From Mesorhizobium sp. YC-39 (GTDB lineage: Bacteria; Pseudomonadota; Alphaproteobacteria; Rhizobiales; Rhizobiaceae): a stretch of DNA of 64,000 nucleotides. The notes beneath the pieces are model-generated. The model was given only the letters and a program-made list of their open reading frames with translations. It was not told the origin of the DNA and did no database searches. Positions 52,055 through 60,905 of this stretch are shown here, piece after piece; the stretch's first letter is position 1; the number at the start of each line of letters is the position of its first letter. The position numbers were made by a program, and so were the translations under genes. Where the stretch lies: positions 124,001 to 188,000 of the forward strand of contig NZ_JAOWPS010000003.1 in NCBI RefSeq assembly GCF_025753795.1. The letters run 5' to 3'.

Positions 52055-53261
52055 ACAGAGAAAGGACCGGCCGGGCTACAAATACCGGCCAAGGGCGGAC
52101 GGCAGCCGCGCCCATTACTGGGTGCCGCAGCGCGCCTGCAAAAGCGCGCCTGGTGCGCTCGAACCGCGCCCGATCACGGACGAAGCCATCGCCGGCGCCA
52201 TGATCGCGCATCCCGAACTCGCCACACCTGACGACGCGGTGGCGAAGCTTTGCCGCACATGGACCGACGAGCTGCTGGCGGACCTCGACCACCGGGGCAA
52301 GAGTGCCGAATATGACGGCTCGGTCGCCTCGGCCGTCATGGTCTACCGGACGCACCCGCAATCGCCCTACAAGGCGCTGAAGCACGCGACCAGGATCCGC
52401 GACTATGATCCGTCGCTGAAGCTCATCCGCGACACGGTCGGCAAGCGGCGGATAGCCAACCTGGTCGGTTCCGACTTCCGCCGCTGGTTCGAGCAATGGG
52501 GCAGCAAGGGCCGCGCGCGCCGGGCGCACGGCGCCATCCGCAAGCTGCGCTCGGTGCTGTCCTTCGGCACCACCGAACGCCTGGCCGGCTGCGCCCAGGC
52601 ACGCGAGATACTGTCGCTGATGGAGTTCGCGACGCCGGAGCCGCGCCGCGTCAAGATGGAATACCGGCATGCACTGCTGGTCTGCGCCATGGCGATCAGG
52701 AAGAACCGGCCGTCGATCGCGCTGACGCAGGCCCTGCAGTGGGACACGGCGCTGCGCCGCATCCACATTATCGGCGAATGGCTTCCGCTCGCTGACGGCG
52801 ACGCCGGCGGCATCGTGCGCGGCAACACCAAGTGGCGCGGCCTGACGGTGGCCGACATCTCCGCCGATCACGTCCTGACGGTGCCGATCACGGCCAAGAA
52901 CAAGGCGGCGACCGAGCACGATCTCAGCAAATGCCCTTTGGTGCAGATGGTGCTGAAGCGCATAAAACTGCCGGCCTTCGGCCCGCTGGTCGTCTCGGAA
53001 GTCACCAGCCTGCCCTATCGGGAAAACTATTACGCCACCGACTGGCGCGAGATCGCCACCGCGGCGAAGGTGCCCGAAAGCATCTGGTCGATGGACACAA
53101 GAGCCGGCGCGATTTCAGAAGCCGAGATCGCCACCGACCTCGAATCGGCGCGCAAGATGGCCGGGCACACGACGGCCAAGACCACGCAAGGCTATGTGCG
53201 AAACGGCGATCTCGACAACAACCGCAAGGTCGCCGACGCCAGGGCCAAACTGCGGTCGTGA
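52047..53261 (+). CDS. int: Tyrosine integrase
   Basis: 404 residues from a GTG at 52047. The C-terminal catalytic domain has a box I Arg (TALRRIHI), a box II region MDTRAGAISEA in which the usual His-x-x-Arg reads Met-Asp-Thr-Arg, and MAGHTTAKTTQGYVRN with the nucleophilic Tyr. The missing His is known in some rhizobial phage integrases. It sits 72 bp from attR, its stop codon overlaps the first arm site, and it integrates into tRNA-Gly. Confidence 0.88.
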   Translation: MTEQRKDRPGYKYRPRADGSRAHYWVPQRACKSAPGALEPRPITDEAIAGAMIAHPELATPDDAVAKLCRTWTDELLADLDHRGKSAEYDGSVASAVMVYRTHPQSPYKALKHATRIRDYDPSLKLIRDTVGKRRIANLVGSDFRRWFEQWGSKGRARRAHGAIRKLRSVLSFGTTERLAGCAQAREILSLMEFATPEPRRVKMEYRHALLVCAMAIRKNRPSIALTQALQWDTALRRIHIIGEWLPLADGDAGGIVRGNTKWRGLTVADISADHVLTVPITAKNKAATEHDLSKCPLVQMVLKRIKLPAFGPLVVSEVTSLPYRENYYATDWREIATAAKVPESIWSMDTRAGAISEAEIATDLESARKMAGHTTAKTTQGYVRNGDLDNNRKVADARAKLRS

Positions 53262-53293
53262 CACGGCAGTGACACGCAGTGACACGGCGCATT
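53259..53293. promoter_or_regulatory. Right-end candidate integrase arm-type sites (three TGACACG)
   Basis: TGACACG at 53259-53265, 53270-53276 and 53280-53286, spaced 11 and 10 bp, one helical turn each. The third belongs to a 15 bp inverted repeat matching 8142-8156 at the other end of the prophage. In circular phage DNA these two groups would flank the attP core in opposite orientations. Confidence 0.62.
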
Positions 53294-53333
53294 TTCAGGA
53301 AAGCGATTTTGTTAGCGATTTCAAAGAGATATT

Positions 53334-53380
53334 TGGAGCGGGTAGCGGGAATCGAACCCGCATATTCAGCTTGGAAGGCT
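53334..53380. other. attR: 3' part of tRNA-Gly
   Basis: 47 bp core identical to 8075-8121. It contributes the CCA end, T arm and variable loop of the functional tRNA-Gly, so integration replaces the 3' half with an identical phage copy. Confidence 0.95.
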
Positions 53381-53407
53381 GCTGCTCTACCACTGAGCTA
53401 TACCCGC
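53334..53407 (-). tRNA. tRNA-Gly (TCC anticodon)
   Basis: 74 nt with encoded CCA. Acceptor GCGGGTA/TACCCGC, anticodon loop CTTCCAA gives TCC. The gene spans attR: 53381-53407 is chromosome, the rest is the att core. Sequence and folds are intact, so it should be functional. Confidence 0.95.
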
Positions 53408-53434
53408 ATCATTTCAAGGCCTACGGGCTGGCAG

Positions 53435-53519
53435 TGGTGGAGAGGGTTGGATTCGAACCAACGTAGGCTAAGCCAACGGATTTACAGTCCGTCCCCTTTA
53501 ACCACTCGGGCACCTCTCC
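53435..53519 (-). tRNA. tRNA-Tyr (GTA anticodon)
   Basis: 85 nt class II tRNA with a long variable arm and encoded CCA. Acceptor GGAGAGG/CCTCTCC, anticodon loop CTGTAAA gives GTA. It lies 27 bp upstream of tRNA-Gly on the same strand, so the pair was probably transcribed with tuf before the prophage entered. Confidence 0.95.
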
Positions 53520-53719
53520 AGCCTGCCGTCGAAGCCTTGCAACGAGGCATTCTCGCCGATCAGGGAGGAAATCTCTGGTTTTCTCCGAAATCAGCGAAGC
53601 GCCTTATGGCGGCAAGGCCATTGGGTGTCAACCGCGCAGCCAGGCTTTTTCGCTGTTGTCCAGCATCCGAGGCGACGTGCCATATCCTTAGCCGAAAGAG
53701 GCGGTTATAGAAGCCAGCC

Positions 53720-54562
53720 ATGAGCAACAAGACCGGCACCCCGAAAGACACCCACTACGCCAAGCTGCGCCGCGCCCATCGCGACGAGAAGGCCGGCGCC
53801 CCGGCGTTCCGGCCGCGTCAACCGGTGCCGCCGGGCGAGAGCGTTGGCGACGGGCTGGTGCGGCTCTACGGCCTGCACACGGTGCGGGCGGCGCTCGACA
53901 ATCCGCGCCGCAAGATCAGAAGCATGCTGGTGACGCGCAACGCGGCCGAGCGGCTGGCGATCGCCGACCTTGCCGCCTTGCCCTTCAAGGCCGAGCTGGT
54001 CGAGCCCAGGGATATCGACAGGATCACCGGTTCGGATGCCGTGCATCAGGGCGTGCTGGTCGAGGCCGAGCCGCTGAAGCCGAAGCGCCTGGATGCGCTC
54101 GGCGACACCCGCCTGGTGCTGGTGCTCGACCAGGTCACCGATCCGCACAATGTCGGCGCGATCCTGCGCTCGGCTGTGGCTTTCGGCGCCGGCGCGCTGA
54201 TCACTACGGCACGCCACAGCCCGCAGGAATCCGGCGTGCTGGCGAAATCGGCCTCTGGCGCGCTGGAGCATATCGATCAGATCGAGGTGAAGAACCTCGC
54301 CGATGCGCTTGGCCAGTTGCACGAAGCCGGCTTCCAGACCATCGGGCTCGATTCGGACGGACCGGCGGAACTCGAAAAGAGCTTTTCCGGCGACAAGATC
54401 GCACTGGTGCTAGGCGCGGAAGGCAAGGGCCTGCGCCAGAAGACTCGCGAAACGGTGACGACACTCGCCCGCCTCGACATGCCCGGCGCCATCCGCTCGC
54501 TCAACGTGTCGAATGCGGCAGCGGTGAGCCTGTATGCGGCAAGGAAGTTTTTGAAAGAGTGA
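53720..54562 (+). CDS. rlmB: 23S rRNA (guanosine-2'-O-) methyltransferase RlmB
   Basis: 280 residues, a SpoU-family knotted methyltransferase with an L30e-like N-terminal substrate-binding domain. Motifs: LVLDQVTDPHNVGAILRSAVAFG (motif 1), ALVLGAEGKGLR (motif 2) and SLNVSNAAAVSLYAARK (motif 3). It would methylate a 23S rRNA guanosine. The basic N-terminal extension is common in rhizobia. Confidence 0.88.
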   Translation: MSNKTGTPKDTHYAKLRRAHRDEKAGAPAFRPRQPVPPGESVGDGLVRLYGLHTVRAALDNPRRKIRSMLVTRNAAERLAIADLAALPFKAELVEPRDIDRITGSDAVHQGVLVEAEPLKPKRLDALGDTRLVLVLDQVTDPHNVGAILRSAVAFGAGALITTARHSPQESGVLAKSASGALEHIDQIEVKNLADALGQLHEAGFQTIGLDSDGPAELEKSFSGDKIALVLGAEGKGLRQKTRETVTTLARLDMPGAIRSLNVSNAAAVSLYAARKFLKE

Positions 54563-54625
54563 ATGGTGAATAGTCAATGGTGAATGGTTAGGACGCCTTC
54601 CTATTCACTATTCACCCACATTCAC
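54560..54625. repeat. Intergenic palindromic element of TGAATAGT-like units
   Basis: Repeated TGAATGG/TGAATAG units on the left and their complements on the right; GGTGAATAGT (54565-54574) pairs exactly with 54607-54616. It lies between the convergent rlmB and glxR genes, may terminate both, and its right arm supplies the last codons of glxR (GECG and stop). Confidence 0.65.
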
Positions 54626-55505
54626 CCACTTCATGCCCCGCCATCCGCTCCAGCGCCCTCACCAGTGCCGAATGATCCTCCTTGGCGCCACCTTTGGCCG
54701 CACAGGAGTTGAACAGTTGCTGCGTCGTCGAGGTGTTGGGTAGTGCTACGCCAAGCGCCTTTGCCCCTTCCAGCGCGAGATTAAGATCCTTCTGGTGCAG
54801 CTCGATGCGGAAGCCGGGCGCGAATGTGCGCTTGACCATGCGCTCACCATGCACTTCAAGGATGCGCGAGGCCGCCAATCCGCCCATCAGTGCCTGACGC
54901 ACCTTGGCCGGGTCTGCACCGGCTTTTGACGCAAAAACAAGGGCTTCGGCGACGGCCTCGATGGTCAGCGCGACGACGATCTGGTTGGCGACCTTGGTGG
55001 TCTGCCCGACGCCGTTCGGGCCAACCAAGGTGATGTTCTTGCCCATCTTTTCGAAGACGGGCTTGGCGCGTTCGAAGGCCTTCTCCTCGCCGCCGACCAT
55101 GATGGTTAGCGAGGCAGCCTTGGCGCCGACCTCGCCGCCCGACACCGGCGCATCGAGATAGTCGCAGCCCAGATCGTTGATCTTCTTGGCAAAAACCTTG
55201 GTCTCGATCGGCGAGATCGAGCTCATGTCGATCACCAGCTTGCCCTTGGTCAGCCCGGACGCAACGCCGTTGTCACCGAACAGCACTTCGGCCACCTGCG
55301 GCGTATCGGGAACCATGGTGATGATGATGTCGGCGGCTTTGGCCACGGCATCATGGCCGGTGACGGTCCTGAGGCCCTTGGCAATGAGATCGGCCGGCGG
55401 CTTCGAGCGATGGCCGCTGGCGACGATGGGATAGCCGGCATCCAGCAAGTGCCCCGCCATCGGCGCGCCCATGATGCCGAAGCCGATGAAGCCGATGGTT
55501 TCCAT
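54612..55505 (-). CDS. glxR: 2-hydroxy-3-oxopropionate (tartronate semialdehyde) reductase
   Basis: 297 residues, beta-hydroxyacid dehydrogenase family: Rossmann GFIGFGIMGAPMAGHLLDAG at the start, DAPVSGGEVGA substrate site and KVANQIVVALTIEAVAEAL with the catalytic Lys. It reduces tartronate semialdehyde to glycerate, the last step of the pathway begun by Gcl and Hyi upstream. The final residues appear to come from an intergenic repeat. Confidence 0.9.
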   Translation of the reverse strand: METIGFIGFGIMGAPMAGHLLDAGYPIVASGHRSKPPADLIAKGLRTVTGHDAVAKAADIIITMVPDTPQVAEVLFGDNGVASGLTKGKLVIDMSSISPIETKVFAKKINDLGCDYLDAPVSGGEVGAKAASLTIMVGGEEKAFERAKPVFEKMGKNITLVGPNGVGQTTKVANQIVVALTIEAVAEALVFASKAGADPAKVRQALMGGLAASRILEVHGERMVKRTFAPGFRIELHQKDLNLALEGAKALGVALPNTSTTQQLFNSCAAKGGAKEDHSALVRALERMAGHEVGECG

Positions 55506-55545
55506 TGTTGTTTCTCCAAGTAACTGTGTGAAGGGGCCTGGGGTG

Positions 55546-56343
55546 CTATGCCGCCGCGCTCCCCTGCCCGGCCAACTCCCTGAACCACCCAAGCCCTGCC
55601 TCGGTGCCCGCCTTCGGCTTGTATTCCGCGCCGATCCAGCCGGAATAGCCGATGCGGTCGATATGCTCGTAGAGGAAGGGATAGTTGATCTCGCCCGTCC
55701 CCGGCTCGTGGCGGCCGGGATTGTCCGCAAGCTGGATATGGGCGATGCGGCCGAGGTTTGCTTCGATGGTACGGGCGAGATCCCCCTCCATGATCTGCAT
55801 GTGATAGATGTCGTATTGCAGGAACAGGTTTTTCGATCCGATGCGGTCGATCAGTGCCAATGCCTGGTCCGAGTGGTTGAGAAAAAAGCCCGGAATGTCG
55901 CGCGTGTTGACCGGCTCGATCAACAGCCTGATGCCGGCCTGTTCCAGCTTCTCGGCCGCGAAAGCGAGGTTCTCCGCAAAGACGTTTTCCAGCACCATAC
56001 GGTCGGCGCCCTGCGGTGCGATGCCGGCGAGGCAGTTGACCTGCTCGCAGCCCAGTGCATGTGCGTAAGTAATCGCCTTGGCGACGCCTTGCCGGAATTC
56101 CGGCACACGATCCGGCAGCAGGGCGATGCCGCGCTCACCCTTGCCCCAGTCGCCAAGCGGCAGGTTGAACAGCACTTGGCTGAGGCCGTTCTTCTTAAGC
56201 CGGGCGGCAACAACCTCGGGTGCATGGTCATAAGGGCCGATATATTCGACGCCCTTGAAACCGGCGCGGGCGGCCGCCTCGAAGCGATCGAGGAAATCGT
56301 GCTCGCCAAAGAGCATCGAAAGATTGGCTGAAAAACGCGGCAT
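55546..56343 (-). CDS. hyi: Hydroxypyruvate isomerase
   Basis: 265 residues, TIM-barrel (AP endonuclease-like fold). Motifs include MPRFSANLSMLFGEHDFLDRF, LLIEPVNTRDIPGFFLNHSDQA, LQYDIYHMQIMEGDL and GWIGAEYKP. Interconverts hydroxypyruvate and tartronate semialdehyde. Second gene of the gcl-hyi-glxR operon. Confidence 0.92.
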   Translation of the reverse strand: MPRFSANLSMLFGEHDFLDRFEAAARAGFKGVEYIGPYDHAPEVVAARLKKNGLSQVLFNLPLGDWGKGERGIALLPDRVPEFRQGVAKAITYAHALGCEQVNCLAGIAPQGADRMVLENVFAENLAFAAEKLEQAGIRLLIEPVNTRDIPGFFLNHSDQALALIDRIGSKNLFLQYDIYHMQIMEGDLARTIEANLGRIAHIQLADNPGRHEPGTGEINYPFLYEHIDRIGYSGWIGAEYKPKAGTEAGLGWFRELAGQGSAAA

Positions 56344-56369
56344 TCTTTTTCTCCCTGTTCTCGCCGAGC

Positions 56370-58151
56370 TTAATCCAAGAGAACGATCGCTGTCGGCGCA
56401 TCCTCGTGGCTTTCGGCAAGTTCCTCGAACTCGGTGATCTTGTCGATTTCCGTGCCCATCGAAATGTTGGTGACGCGTTCGAGGATGAATTCCAGCACGA
56501 CCGGAACCTGATATTCCTTCATCAGCCGCTGCGCCTGCTTGAAGGCGCCGGCGAACTCTTCCGGCTTGCGCACCCTGACCGCCTTGCAGCCCATCGCCTC
56601 GGCGACGGCGATATGGTCAACGCCATAGCCGGCCTCGGGATCGTCCTTACGGTTGACATTCTCGAAGGCAAGGCTGACCTCGAAATCCATCGAAAAGCCA
56701 CGCTGCGCCTGGCGGATCAGGCCGAGATAGGCATTGTTCACGACGACGTGGATGTAAGGCAGTTTGTGCTGCGCGCCGGCGGCCAGTTCCTCGATCATGA
56801 ACTGGAAATCATAGTCGCCGGACAGCGCCACGATGGTACGGTCCGGGTCGGCGGCGCGGACACCGAGCGCCGCCGGCAGCGTCCAGCCGAGAGGGCCGGC
56901 CTGGCCGCAATTGATCCAGTTGCGCGGCTTGTAAACATGCAGGAATTGCGCGCCGGCGATCTGCGAGAGGCCGATCGTGGTGACATAGGTGGTGTCGCGA
57001 CCGAACGCCTTGTTCATCTCCTCATAGACGCGCTGCGGCTTCAGCGGCACCTGGTCGAAATGCGTCTTGCGTTTCATCGTCCTCTTGCGGCCCTGGCATT
57101 CCTTCGCCCAGCCCGACCAGTCGCGCAGCTTGCCCGCCGTCTTCCATTCGGTGGCAACGTCGAGCAGCATCTTCAGTGCAGCGCCCGCATCCGAGACGAC
57201 GCCGAGATCCGGCGCGAAGACACGGCCTATTTGCGTGGGCTCGATGTCGACATGGATGAATTTCTTCCCCTTGGTGTAGACGTCGACCGAACCGGTGTGA
57301 CGGTTGGCCCAGCGGTTGCCGATGCCGAAGACGAAATCGGCTTCGAGCATTGTCGCATTGCCGTAGCGGTGCGAGGTCTGCAATCCGCACATGCCGGCCA
57401 TCAGCCGGTGGTCGTCGGGAATCGCGCCCCAGCCCATCAGCGTCGGAATAACCGGCACGCCGGTAATCTCGGCGAATTCGATCAAGAGATCGGACGCGTC
57501 GGCATTGATGATACCGCCACCGGCGACGATCAGCGGCTTTTCGGCCGCGTTGAGCATCGTCAGCGCCTTTTCGGCCTGGGCACGCGTCATTGCTGGCTTG
57601 AACGGCGCCAACGGCTCATAGGCATCGATGTCGAACTCGATCTCGGCGAGTTGCACGTCGACCGGCAGATCGACGAGGACCGGTCCCGGGCGCGATGAGC
57701 GCATCAGGTGGAACGCCTTCTGCAGCGCCATCGGCACCAGATAGGGCTCCATGACGGTAACGGCCCATTTGGCGACGGGTGCTGCGATCGCGGCGATGTC
57801 GACGGCCTGGAAATCCTCCTTGTTCAGCCGCGCCCGCGGCGCCTGGCCGGTGATGCAGAGGATGGGAATCGAATCCGCCGCGGCCGAATAGAGCCCGGTG
57901 ATCATGTCGGTGCCGGCCGGTCCGGAGGTGCCGATGCACAGGCCGATATTGCCTGCTTTGGCCCGCGTATAGCCTTCGGCCATATGCGAAGCGGCCTCGA
58001 CATGACGGGCGAGGATATGGCGGATCGAGCCCCTTGCCTTCAGCGCCGAATAAAGCGGGTTTATCGCCGCACCGGGCACACCAAAGGCACAGGAAATGCC
58101 TTCCTTTTCGAGAACGAGAACCGCAGCGTCGACAGCGCGCATCCTGGCCAT
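56370..58151 (-). CDS. gcl: Glyoxylate carboligase
   Basis: 593 residues, the length of the E. coli enzyme. ThDP-dependent; it joins two glyoxylate molecules to tartronate semialdehyde with CO2 release. Visible parts: N-terminal Pyr domain ([25 protein letters not shown]), where Val replaces the usual ThDP-activating Glu in this family, and the PP domain with [33 protein letters not shown]. Start ATG 58151 with upstream regulator divergent. Confidence 0.95.
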   Translation of the reverse strand: MARMRAVDAAVLVLEKEGISCAFGVPGAAINPLYSALKARGSIRHILARHVEAASHMAEGYTRAKAGNIGLCIGTSGPAGTDMITGLYSAAADSIPILCITGQAPRARLNKEDFQAVDIAAIAAPVAKWAVTVMEPYLVPMALQKAFHLMRSSRPGPVLVDLPVDVQLAEIEFDIDAYEPLAPFKPAMTRAQAEKALTMLNAAEKPLIVAGGGIINADASDLLIEFAEITGVPVIPTLMGWGAIPDDHRLMAGMCGLQTSHRYGNATMLEADFVFGIGNRWANRHTGSVDVYTKGKKFIHVDIEPTQIGRVFAPDLGVVSDAGAALKMLLDVATEWKTAGKLRDWSGWAKECQGRKRTMKRKTHFDQVPLKPQRVYEEMNKAFGRDTTYVTTIGLSQIAGAQFLHVYKPRNWINCGQAGPLGWTLPAALGVRAADPDRTIVALSGDYDFQFMIEELAAGAQHKLPYIHVVVNNAYLGLIRQAQRGFSMDFEVSLAFENVNRKDDPEAGYGVDHIAVAEAMGCKAVRVRKPEEFAGAFKQAQRLMKEYQVPVVLEFILERVTNISMGTEIDKITEFEELAESHEDAPTAIVLLD

Positions 58152-58199
58152 AGCAAGCCTCCGCAAATGTGTTGATGGCAAAGAATGGCAGCATTCCCG

Positions 58200-58325
58200 C
58201 CATTTTTCAATTTTTTCAGAATATTTTTTCATTTCTAGAAAAATGACGCTATATGCTGATTTTATTGCGCTTTTCGTTTTCCAGAAGTCGACCTCTCTGG
58301 CTAATGAAAAACTTTTTCATTGCGT
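58200..58325. promoter_or_regulatory. IclR-type operators in the gcl/iclR intergenic region
   Basis: A perfect palindrome AATGAAAAA-C-TTTTTCATT at 58303-58321. On the gcl side three TTTTTCA half-sites occur at about 58203, 58213 and 58225, the last followed by an inverted AAAAATGA. These are good candidates for binding of the divergent IclR regulator. Confidence 0.6.
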
Positions 58326-58354
58326 GTTTCGCGGGATTTGGCGACAATGGCACC

Positions 58355-59239
58355 ATGGAAACGAGCGAAAAACGTCAGCGTGGCCGGCCGCGCTCCTTCA
58401 ATGGCCCCGCCGAGGCCACCTCCGTGCAGTCGCTTGACCGGGCGCTGCGCATCCTTGCCATCGTCGCCGAAGGCAGCGGCCTGTCGCTGAGCGAGATCGC
58501 CGCCAGTTCCGGCCTGGCGGCGTCCACCGCCTATCGCATGCTGACGACGCTGGAAAACCACGGCATGGTCGAATTCGACGGCACCGACCAGCTCTGGTCG
58601 ATCGGAGTCGAGACCTACCGCATGGGCGCGGCGTTCCTGCGCCGCCGCAAGCTGGTCGATCGCGCCCGCATCGTCATGCAGGAACTGATGGAGAAGACCG
58701 GCGAGACCGCCAATCTCGGCGTCGCCGAGGACGATTGCGTCGTCTTCGTCAGCCAGGTCGAGACGCATCAGGCGATCCGCGCCTTCTTCCGGCCGGGCAC
58801 GCGCAGTTCCTTCCATGCGTCGGGTATCGGCAAGGCGGTGCTGGCGCATCTCGACCCCGAACGTGTCGCCACCATCCTGCGCAAGGCCGGGCTGGAGCGC
58901 TTCACCGAAAACACGCTTTCCGACATCTCGGCGCTGGCGCACGACCTGGTGAGGATCAAGCTGCGCGGCTGGTCGGTCGACGATGAGGAGCGGCACCCGG
59001 GCATGCGCTGCGTGGCCGCCGTCATCTTCAACGAGTTCGGCGAGCCGATCGGCGGCGTTTCAGTCTCGGGGCCGACGGTGCGGGTGACGCCGGAGCGATT
59101 GGCCGAGATCGGCCCGCTGGTGCGCGAAGCCGCAACGGAAATAACCAGGATGATCGGCGGCCAGCCGCCCCCTTCATCACAAAGCCGCGCTGGCGGACCG
59201 GGCTCACTCTTCGAGATCGGCGCTGCGCGCTCACCTTGA
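58355..59239 (+). CDS. IclR-family regulator of glyoxylate metabolism
   Basis: 294 residues from ATG 58355. Winged helix (SVQSLDRALRILAIVAEGSGLSLSEIAASSGLAASTAYRMLTTLENHGMVE) and the IclR effector domain (FHASGIGKAVLAHLD, GWSVDDEERHPGMRCVAAVIFNEFGEPIGGVSVSGP). Divergent from gcl, so it probably controls gcl-hyi-glxR in response to glyoxylate or a related metabolite. Confidence 0.88.
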   Translation: METSEKRQRGRPRSFNGPAEATSVQSLDRALRILAIVAEGSGLSLSEIAASSGLAASTAYRMLTTLENHGMVEFDGTDQLWSIGVETYRMGAAFLRRRKLVDRARIVMQELMEKTGETANLGVAEDDCVVFVSQVETHQAIRAFFRPGTRSSFHASGIGKAVLAHLDPERVATILRKAGLERFTENTLSDISALAHDLVRIKLRGWSVDDEERHPGMRCVAAVIFNEFGEPIGGVSVSGPTVRVTPERLAEIGPLVREAATEITRMIGGQPPPSSQSRAGGPGSLFEIGAARSP

Positions 59240-59294
59240 CACGCGTCCAGCAACAGCCAAGTCTGCGTCCATCTTCCGCAAGCCGAAAAGACGC

Positions 59295-59765
59295 ATGAGC
59301 CTCCAGTCCGTCAAAGCCTTCTTCGCCGAACATGCCCCCGATATCGAGGTGATCGAAACGCCGACAAGCTCGGCGACCGTGGCGCTTGCTGCCGAGGCGC
59401 ATGGCGTCGAGCCGGGGCAGATCGCCAAGACCATCTGCCTGCGCGTTGGTGACAGGGTCATGCTGGTCGTCGCCCGTGGCGATGCGCGCATCGACAACCG
59501 CAAATCGCGCGATGCATTCGGCGGCAAGCCGCGCATGCTCGATGCCGAGCAGGTGACTGAGATCACCGGCCATCCGGTTGGCGGCGTCTGCCCCTTCGGC
59601 CTCGCCTCGCCATTGCCGGTCTATTGCGACGTATCGCTGCGCACCTATGATCAGGTCGTGCCGGCGGCCGGCGCAACCAATGCAGCGGTAAAGATCGGCG
59701 TCGAGCGCATGGCAGCGCTGACCGGCGCCGAATGGTGCGACATCTGTCAGGATGGTCGGAGCTAA
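59295..59765 (+). CDS. YbaK/EbsC-family aminoacyl-tRNA deacylase
   Basis: 156 residues. TSSATVALAAEAHGVEPGQIAKTICLRVGDRVMLVVARGDARID and GGVCPFGLASPLPVYCDVSLRTYDQVVPAAG are the family motifs. It hydrolyses mischarged tRNAs such as Cys- or Ala-tRNA-Pro (trans-editing). Located 55 bp after the IclR gene. Confidence 0.88.
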   Translation: MSLQSVKAFFAEHAPDIEVIETPTSSATVALAAEAHGVEPGQIAKTICLRVGDRVMLVVARGDARIDNRKSRDAFGGKPRMLDAEQVTEITGHPVGGVCPFGLASPLPVYCDVSLRTYDQVVPAAGATNAAVKIGVERMAALTGAEWCDICQDGRS

Positions 59766-59814
59766 ATGCATGTCGCGCAAAAGTGTGCAGCGGTTTTGCG
59801 ATAACGATATGCAT
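59766..59814. repeat. 49 bp palindromic intergenic element ending in ATGCAT
   Basis: Starts ATGCATGTCG and ends CGATATGCAT, with an inverted core of GCAAAAGTG/CGGTTTTGC. I recall similar elements in rhizobial intergenic DNA, but that is memory, not a search. It lies right after the ybaK stop. Confidence 0.55.
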
Positions 59815-59826
59815 AAAAAACAACAA

Positions 59827-59872
59827 CCTAAAGCGCGGCGCATGAGTCCGGTCAAATGCGACGCGCTTTAGG
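59827..59872. terminator. Inverted repeat between ybaK and the next gene
   Basis: CCTAAAGCGCG-G-CGCAT (59827-59843) pairs with ATGCG-A-CGCGCTTTAGG (59856-59872) with one mismatch. It covers the stop of the convergent gene at 59868 and may terminate both transcripts. Confidence 0.55.
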
Positions 59873-60224
59873 CCCCGGGCACCGCGCTCTTGGTCGATAG
59901 GTCGTAGAAATCAAGCAGCATCGCCAGCCCAACTCCGCAGGCGGTGAAGATGAGGCCGGTGATGAAGATGCGGTTGGCGCGTTCATAGACGCGTCGCTGT
60001 AGAGACGTTAAGTCGAGCAGCAACCGCAGCGCTCGTATCTGCAAGGCAATGCCGATCAAAATCGGCACGACGGCTGCCAGGTGATAGATTTCCCAAGGGA
60101 TCGGGTTGGCGGCCCAATGCGTGATGAAGCCCAGCGAGAAGGCCAGCAGGATGCCGACGGTGGTGACCGTGCCGTTGCGGAAAAGCGTCTCGATCCGCTC
60201 TTCCTTGGGTTCGTGCTCGTCCAA
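59868..60224 (-). CDS. Small membrane protein
   Basis: 118 residues with three membrane helices (VGILLAFSLGFITHW, AVVPILIGIALQIRAL, ITGLIFTACGVGLAMLL) and a charged N-terminus. No family. Monocistronic, facing ybaK. Confidence 0.65.
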   Translation of the reverse strand: MDEHEPKEERIETLFRNGTVTTVGILLAFSLGFITHWAANPIPWEIYHLAAVVPILIGIALQIRALRLLLDLTSLQRRVYERANRIFITGLIFTACGVGLAMLLDFYDLSTKSAVPGA

Positions 60225-60392
60225 GCGTCCCTCCCCCTTGGTGGCTTCACCGCCAGACTAAGCTGTCGAAAAATCCCTGTACAGCCCCCGCTGGAACCGG
60301 TCGCGGTGCCGGGTTCAACTTTGCAACCCAGACAGCCGAAAAAGGGGCAGTGGGTGCCCCTTCTTCCCTTGCCTGAAACGATCCACCTCCTC

Positions 60393-60695
60393 TCAGAGCC
60401 GGCAATAGCGGCGATAGCCGTCGTAGCCGACATAGGTGTCGGTGTAGGGATCGTAGCTCTGGTAGCGATCGAGGCAGCGGCGGACATGCCAGGAACCGCC
60501 CTCCTCCTCGATATAGACGGTGCGCGGCTGGGCGAGCGCCGTGCCGAGCAGGAAGCCGCCGACGCCGGCGGCGATGCCGATGCCAAGGTGTCTCCTGTGA
60601 TGATGACTGCCATGGGCTGCCGAAGGCTGGACGGTGCCGGCCAGCATGGCGGCGACGACGGAGGTGGCGATGAGGCCTGAAATGAAAGTGCGCAT
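60393..60695 (-). CDS. BA14K-family exported protein
   Basis: 100 residues. Signal peptide (MRTFISGLIATSVVAAMLAGTVQPSAA), a His-rich start of the mature part (HGSHHHRRH), a Gly-rich hydrophobic segment and the BA14K-type end CLDRYQSYDPYTDTYVGYDGYRRYCRL. Shares signal peptide and promoter with the next gene. Confidence 0.82.
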   Translation of the reverse strand: MRTFISGLIATSVVAAMLAGTVQPSAAHGSHHHRRHLGIGIAAGVGGFLLGTALAQPRTVYIEEEGGSWHVRRCLDRYQSYDPYTDTYVGYDGYRRYCRL

Positions 60696-60744
60696 GATGA
60701 TCTCCTTGCTTCGTTGCGAGAGGCGATCCATCCGCCCCTTGACC

Positions 60745-60774
60745 ATCAGTCGTTTCGGCAAGGAAAAAGGTTCG
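60745..60774 (-). promoter_or_regulatory. Shared 30 bp promoter motif, copy 1
   Basis: On the minus strand CGAACCTTTT, then GCCG and ACGACTGAT, identical in spacing to 61158-61187. It resembles an ECF sigma factor promoter (GAAC-type -35, CGAC-type -10). About 50 bp upstream of the BA14K gene start. Confidence 0.6.
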
Positions 60775-60860
60775 AAGGTTTTTTCGGTTTTTCTCAGCCG
60801 GACGAAATCAAGTCGCCAGAGTTGCCGCTGACCGCTCGCGGCAAGCGCCACCCCGGAAGC

Positions 60861-60890
60861 AAAAAGGGCGGCCGAAGCCGCCCTTTCTCG
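60861..60890 (-). terminator. Rho-independent terminator
   Basis: Perfect 10 bp stem AAAGGGCGGC/GCCGCCCTTT with loop CGAA and T runs on both sides. Lies just after the stop of the His-rich gene at 60906 and before the BA14K promoter. Confidence 0.85.
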
Positions 60891-60905
60891 GACCGGGCCA
60901 CCTGA

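Larger units (their letters stand above)
8075..53380. mobile_element. Complete HK97-like temperate prophage in tRNA-Gly(TCC)
   Basis: A 45.3 kb block bounded by 47 bp exact direct repeats (8075-8121 and 53334-53380). The repeat equals the 3' part of tRNA-Gly from its CCA end to just past the anticodon. Inside are an integrase next to the right end, a cro/cI-type control region, replication and regulatory genes, cos-type packaging genes, head, tail and lysis modules, and cargo at the left end. All expected virion genes are full length, so it could be inducible. Gene order and types (HK97 capsid, P27-type small terminase, tape measure) point to a siphovirus. Confidence 0.95.

Noticed and set aside
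59766..59814. tRNA-like or small RNA gene
   Set aside because: It is palindromic but lacks a cloverleaf and a promoter; best treated as an intergenic repeat.
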